This document shows positions 60,635 to 64,000 of a DNA stretch of 64,000 bases, piece after piece (the stretch's first letter is position 1; each line of letters begins with the position of its first letter). Location of the stretch: assembly GCF_005938385.1 (NCBI RefSeq), contig NZ_VCRA01000015.1:62001-126000 (forward strand), in the 5' to 3' direction. This DNA comes from Paenibacillus mesophilus. GTDB taxonomy: Bacteria > Bacillota > Bacilli > Paenibacillales > NBRC-103111. The position numbers and the translations under genes were made by a program. The notes under the pieces are model-generated. The model searched no databases. It worked only from the letters and a program-made list of their open reading frames with translations, and was not told the origin of the DNA.

Positions 60635-61945
60635 TTATTTGGCTTGCGGCTTGAACCATTTGGCGGCGGAAGCTTGCGTATCCTCGGCCACTTTGTCGAC
60701 CGTCAGCTTGCCGATATACATGCCCTGCAGCGAATCTTCGAACGTCGTCTTCGTCGTCGGCGTGCCTTGGCTGAAGTGGGTCAGCAGCAAGTACGGCGTA
60801 CTGTTTTTCTCGCTTTGGGCCGCCATTTTCTTGAGCAGCGGGTGCTTCGGTTCGACTCCTTTAATCGGGCTGACCCGGGTGAGCGTGTCGCTGAACAGCT
60901 GGCCGAACTTCTTGGAGGCGACGAATTCGATGAACTTCGCGGCCTGCTCCTGGTGCTTAGAGCTTTTGGCAATGCCGTAGGAACCGTCCACCCACGTCGT
61001 AATTTGCGCCGGATCTCCTTTTTTGGCGGCGAAGCCGGGGATATAATCGATCGGGAAAGCAACCTTGTTCGCTTCGAACGTTTCCAGCCTGTGGCTTCCG
61101 TTTATGTACATGGCAGCTTTGCCGGTGTAGAACAGCGCCTGCGCATCTTTGTCCTCGATCGCGACGAAATCTTTCGGGAAATAAGCTTCGAGCTGCTTCA
61201 TCCGTTTGATCGAATCGACGAATTTGGCGTCTTTGAAATTGACGGACCCTTTAAGCAGCGACTGGACGAACTCGTTGCCTCCGTAAGCGCTTGCACCGAT
61301 AACCGTATGAGTCATCGACAGCAAGTAAGCGGCTTTGCCGGATTGGGCGATCGGCGTAATGTTTTTCGCCTTCAACGCATCGCTTACTTTAAGAAAATCG
61401 TCCCACGTCTCGGGAACCTGCAGGCTGTTGTCGTCAAACAGCTTCTTGTTGTAGAAAATGACCGCGTTGTTCAGCATGAACGGAATGCCGTATACTTTGC
61501 CGTCGCCGCCTCTGGCCGCGTCCAAATAGCTGCTCGGAATATTCTCGATCCCTTTCACCTTGTCCACGGCGGTCAAATAGTTCGCATCGGCCAGCGCTTT
61601 CGCCCCGTCGTAAGGACGCAGCTGCAGGATGTCCACGCCCGTCCCCGACTGCAGGGCGTTCGTCACGATCGTATTGTATTCCGTCGATTTGAAGGGCTTG
61701 AATTCCACCTTGATGCCCGGATTGTCCTTCTCGAACTCCTCGATAATTTTGGCGTAGCCGTCTTTGTCTTCCGGTCTCCAGCTGTACATGACCAGCTTCA
61801 CCGGGTCTCCTTTCGGCTTCGCGACTTCCCCGCCCGACGCCGCTTTGGAATCGGTCCCAGTGGTAGCGCTTCCATTTCCGCAGGCACTAATGACGGAGGC
61901 CAGCAGCAAAAGCACGGAGCTGAAATAGAGCTTGTTCTTTTTCAT
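60635..61945 (-). CDS. Carbohydrate-type ABC transporter binding lipoprotein
   Basis: The 436-residue lipoprotein has a signal ending VISAC and a family 1 binding fold (VKLVMYSWRPEDKDGYAKII, YGIPFMLNNAVIFYNKKLFD, AAMYINGSHRLE). It is the first gene of the operon with ykfB, ykfC, two permeases and a HAD gene. The ligand may be a cell-wall-derived sugar or muropeptide, judging by the neighbours. AAGGGG precedes the ATG. A clear promoter with an overlapping cre-like site lies upstream. Confidence 0.9.
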   Translation of the reverse strand: MKKNKLYFSSVLLLLASVISACGNGSATTGTDSKAASGGEVAKPKGDPVKLVMYSWRPEDKDGYAKIIEEFEKDNPGIKVEFKPFKSTEYNTIVTNALQSGTGVDILQLRPYDGAKALADANYLTAVDKVKGIENIPSSYLDAARGGDGKVYGIPFMLNNAVIFYNKKLFDDNSLQVPETWDDFLKVSDALKAKNITPIAQSGKAAYLLSMTHTVIGASAYGGNEFVQSLLKGSVNFKDAKFVDSIKRMKQLEAYFPKDFVAIEDKDAQALFYTGKAAMYINGSHRLETFEANKVAFPIDYIPGFAAKKGDPAQITTWVDGSYGIAKSSKHQEQAAKFIEFVASKKFGQLFSDTLTRVSPIKGVEPKHPLLKKMAAQSEKNSTPYLLLTHFSQGTPTTKTTFEDSLQGMYIGKLTVDKVAEDTQASAAKWFKPQAK

Positions 61946-61987
61946 ACGATCATGCCCCTTCCTATCGATTTACAATTTCTTAATATG

Positions 61988-62024
61988 ATTATATAAATAA
62001 AATATCATTTTGCAAGCGTTTTTA
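61988..62024 (-). promoter_or_regulatory. Promoter with overlapping cre-like (CcpA) site
   Basis: On the minus strand TTGCAA (62015-62010) and a perfect TATAAT (61993-61988) are 16 bp apart, 43 nt before the binding-protein gene. The site TAAAAACGCTTGCA (62024-62011) matches 13 of 14 positions of the catabolite-responsive element TGWAARCGYTWNCW and covers the -35 box. CcpA repression on good carbon sources is therefore likely. Confidence 0.65.
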
Positions 62025-62070
62025 AGAAATTTTATTTCTTTACTTTATAGGTCTCCCTCAAAAATGACGT

Positions 62071-62097
62071 AAAAATAACCGAGCGATCGCCGCTCGG
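62071..62097 (-). terminator. Terminator of the lyxose isomerase gene
   Basis: CCGAGCG and CGCTCGG form a 7-bp stem with a 5-nt loop, followed on the minus strand by TTATTTTTACG. It lies 24 nt after the stop codon. Confidence 0.7.
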
Positions 62098-62120
62098 CAT
62101 TATGTGTAAAAGGATTGCGT

Positions 62121-62672
62121 TTAGTTTTCGCCGCTTTCCGGAATACGCCGTATTCGCGGATCGGTAAAAATATCGAGATCGTCGCGGCTCGTGCTGGAAA
62201 ATTCGGATACGACGGCTCCGTCCTCCCCAGCCTGGAACCAATGCAGCGTATTCGGCGCTATCGTATACTGTTCGCCGGGGTGAAGCACAATTTCGCAATA
62301 GACGGTATAATACGGTTCGCTTCCGGCAGGTACCTTCGCTTGAATGGTTGATGCCCGTTCCCCTTCGACATACAAATAAACTTTGCCCCATCTGCACCGG
62401 AACGTCTCCATCTTCCCCATATGGGCTCCGACCGTCGGATGCTTATGCTCCGGACAGGTTTGTCCCGGAAACAGCGCCAGTTCTTTGGCGCAGTACCGTT
62501 CGTTATTAATGTACGTGAACAATTCCAGTCCTTCGAGCTCCAAGTTCCCCAATCCGAATTCGGCGATTTCGATTTGCTTCTGATCGATCGGAGTGAGCAC
62601 AATTCCGGCTTTCACGAACATGGATGCCGCGCGCTGCCTTGCAAGCAGCTCATCCTTTATGGATAACAACAC
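62121..62672 (-). CDS. D-lyxose (ketol-)isomerase, cupin fold
   Basis: The 183-residue cupin follows B. subtilis YdaE closely: AGIVLTPIDQ, RYCAKELALFPGQTCPEHKH, METFRCRWGKVYLYVEGE, YTIAPNTLHWFQAGEDGAVV and SSTSRDDLDIFTDPRI. Metal ligands are the two histidines of HKH, the glutamate of METF and H144. It interconverts D-lyxose and D-xylulose, often also D-mannose and D-fructose. GTG at 62672 has GGGAA 6 nt upstream; GTG at 62678 is the alternative. It stands as a single gene with its own terminator. Confidence 0.88.
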   Translation of the reverse strand: MLLSIKDELLARQRAASMFVKAGIVLTPIDQKQIEIAEFGLGNLELEGLELFTYINNERYCAKELALFPGQTCPEHKHPTVGAHMGKMETFRCRWGKVYLYVEGERASTIQAKVPAGSEPYYTVYCEIVLHPGEQYTIAPNTLHWFQAGEDGAVVSEFSSTSRDDLDIFTDPRIRRIPESGEN

Positions 62673-62813
62673 GATCACTTCCCATCCCGCATTAAACGTT
62701 GTTTTTAAACATTACAATGTTCGTTTTCATCATAATTTTACCGGATGAACATCGAATTGTCCAGAAACAATCCAGCTTATGCGGTCGCAACCGTAAGAAA
62801 TGGACGGCACCCT

Positions 62814-63596
62814 TCAGCCGATGAAACGGTGAATTTCCTCTATTATTTTGCGATACTCCTGAGTAAACAGGCCGTGCCCCGCATCGGGGAACAGGACCAG
62901 CTTCGAGCCGGCAATGCGCCCGTTCAATAGTTTGGCGTGCTTCGGAGTGAATACCCAGTCTTTCTCGCCGTGAACAATAAGAGTCGGCGCCGTGATCCGT
63001 CCGAGTCTTTCGTACGAATCGAAAGCTCTGCTGGCCCGTTTATGCATGTCCACGGTTCTGGGGTCCGGGGGGGCGTTCCGTACCCGCTCGACGAATGCCC
63101 GGATTTGTTCCGGATTTTGTTTCATGTACTCTTTGGAATAAAGCATGTTCAGCGTGCTCTGCGCAGAGAATCCGGTTTTTTTTCGCATCAGCCGCATGAC
63201 CATCCGCCAAGTAGGCAGCACCCGGGTGACCCCGCAGGTCGTACAGCATAGGATCAGCTTCGCCACGCGCTCGGGGTATTCGATCGCAATTTCCTGTGCG
63301 ATCATCCCGCCCATCGATTGTCCGAATATATGCGCCTTGTCGATGCCGAGCGCATCCATCAACCCGACGACGTCTTTGGCCATATCCGCTATACCGTACG
63401 CCACCTCCGGAACATCACTCCGGCCAGTTCCGCGATTATCGAGCATAATGAGACGGTTTCTTTCGCTTAGCGCGGCCTTGATTGACGGGTTCCACCAGTC
63501 CATGTTGCTGTCTTTTCCCATAATCGCGATTAACGGATATCCTTCCCCCGTTGATTCGTAGCATATGTTCACGCCGTTAACGTGCACTTTCTCCAC
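62814..63596 (-). CDS. Alpha/beta hydrolase
   Basis: The 260-residue protein has the alpha/beta-hydrolase fold. The nucleophile serine is in the elbow HIFGQSMGGMIAQEI, the acid in VHGEKDWVFTP, and the histidine in FPDAGHGLF. The loop RLIMLDNRGTGRSD and cap region are typical of small esterases and 3-oxoadipate enol-lactonase relatives. The substrate is unknown. GTG at 63596 is used, with GGGGGAG about 9 nt upstream. It is divergent from the partial gene at 63856. Confidence 0.85.
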   Translation of the reverse strand: MEKVHVNGVNICYESTGEGYPLIAIMGKDSNMDWWNPSIKAALSERNRLIMLDNRGTGRSDVPEVAYGIADMAKDVVGLMDALGIDKAHIFGQSMGGMIAQEIAIEYPERVAKLILCCTTCGVTRVLPTWRMVMRLMRKKTGFSAQSTLNMLYSKEYMKQNPEQIRAFVERVRNAPPDPRTVDMHKRASRAFDSYERLGRITAPTLIVHGEKDWVFTPKHAKLLNGRIAGSKLVLFPDAGHGLFTQEYRKIIEEIHRFIG

Positions 63597-63742
63597 TTCG
63601 TCCCACTCCCCCGCATCGTAATCTCACTCGCTTATGAACGACACCCCTTCACTATATTCCGCTTGAAAGGAAATGGCTTGTATGGACACCGCCAAGTCGT
63701 CCGTTTCCGTAAAAAATAGGTTTAGACAGTCGTGCTCCCCTA

Positions 63743-63771
63743 TTTACATGCATAATAAAGTCGGATAAAAT
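63743..63771 (+). promoter_or_regulatory. Vegetative promoter of the gene at 63856
   Basis: TTTACA (63743-63748) and TAAAAT (63766-63771) are exactly 17 bp apart, each one base from the sigma-A consensus. Confidence 0.65.
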
Positions 63772-63784
63772 ATACGTAAACACG

Positions 63785-63798
63785 AAATTACGTAATTT
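63785..63798. promoter_or_regulatory. Perfect 14-bp palindrome downstream of the promoter
   Basis: AAATTACGTAATTT is a perfect palindrome placed about 14 nt after the -10 box, close to or just past the expected transcription start. That suits a repressor binding site. Confidence 0.45.
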
Positions 63799-63855
63799 AA
63801 TAATAATATTACAGACTGCTTCGTGTTAGGTAAATCCCAAAGGAGTGTGACTACG

Positions 63856-64000
63856 TTGAATCGAGACTATGGCGCCGAATTGGACGCATTGAAGGCAAGC
63901 ATGGCGGAGCTCGAAAGGCTTGTCTTGCAAATGGCCGGCCCTGATGGAAAAGCTTCGGCCGGAGGAGCCGACCGGTTGGAGAAGGAAGTTATCCCGCAGG
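63856..64000 (+). CDS. Unknown protein, N-terminal part only
   Basis: The visible 48 residues (MNRDYGAELDALKASMAELE and on) form an acidic, leucine-spaced helix that may be a coiled coil, then a Gly/Ala-rich stretch. TTG at 63856 is used with AAAGGAG 10 nt upstream. The gene continues past the window edge, so the family cannot be judged. Confidence 0.6.
   Translation, partial: MNRDYGAELDALKASMAELERLVLQMAGPDGKASAGGADRLEKEVIPQ

Noticed and set aside
59690..61996. A 768-codon open frame on the plus strand opposite ykfB and the binding-protein gene.
   Set aside because: It lies fully antisense to two well-recognised genes and has Arg/His-rich composition typical of a mirror frame in GC-rich DNA, with no ribosome binding site.

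Overview
The window looks like a chromosomal stretch from a spore-former-type Firmicute of the Paenibacillaceae (Paenibacillus or Cohnella-like). The reasons are strong AGGAGG-type ribosome binding sites, frequent GTG and TTG starts, many AraC/YesN-type regulators, many CUT1 sugar-binding lipoproteins and several glycan-degrading enzymes. No rRNA, tRNA or CRISPR array was seen. The genus is an inference from gene content.

Layout. (1) 1-3430: partial NUDIX hydrolase, a beta-lactamase-fold serine hydrolase, an unknown secreted protein and a decayed S-layer-type gene. (2) 3545-11640: a four-gene glycan operon on the minus strand (unknown 670-aa enzyme, D-2-hydroxyacid dehydrogenase, solute-binding lipoprotein, Tat-exported beta-helix protein). 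Upstream of it lies a regulator that fuses a GntR DNA-binding domain to a cytoplasmic solute-binding domain. (3) 11753-20344: AraC/PhyH-dioxygenase pair, lacZ-type beta-galactosidase with divergent AraC, an orphan binding lipoprotein and a LacI regulator with palindromic operators. (4) 20733-28737: D-galactonate dehydratase, then a YesN/YesM-type two-component pair and a complete CUT1 ABC transporter. (5) 28947-32527: a DHDPS-superfamily aldolase and a sialidase-fold protein on either side of an IclR gene, with a shared operator motif upstream of both. (6) 32730-34142: an IS200/IS605-type element carrying tnpB and its omega-RNA/right end, abutting a second Tat beta-helix plus binding-protein pair with AraC. 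(7) 38698-48651: a sulfatase with AraC, a SARP-type response regulator, HD-GYP and CheY-like regulators, a glycosidase with trimerization domain and a second copy of the unknown 670-aa enzyme. (8) 48695-55902: MutS-like ATPase, small membrane protein, MFS transporter, large LuxR regulator and a tandem-repeat secreted protein. (9) 55981-62672: an operon combining a CUT1 transporter with murein-peptide recycling genes ykfB and ykfC and a HAD hydrolase; one permease is frameshifted. A D-lyxose isomerase follows. (10) 62814-64000: an alpha/beta hydrolase and the start of an unknown gene.

How it works together. Most modules follow one plan: a local regulator (AraC, LacI, IclR, GntR fusion or two-component) controls a binding lipoprotein, sometimes its permeases, and one or two glycan enzymes. 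Three of the five binding lipoproteins have no permease beside them and probably share permeases encoded elsewhere. A short mobile-looking repeat of about 147 nt with inverted ends sits just after stop codons in at least three places, and in one of them it seems to supply the ribosome binding site of the sensor kinase gene.
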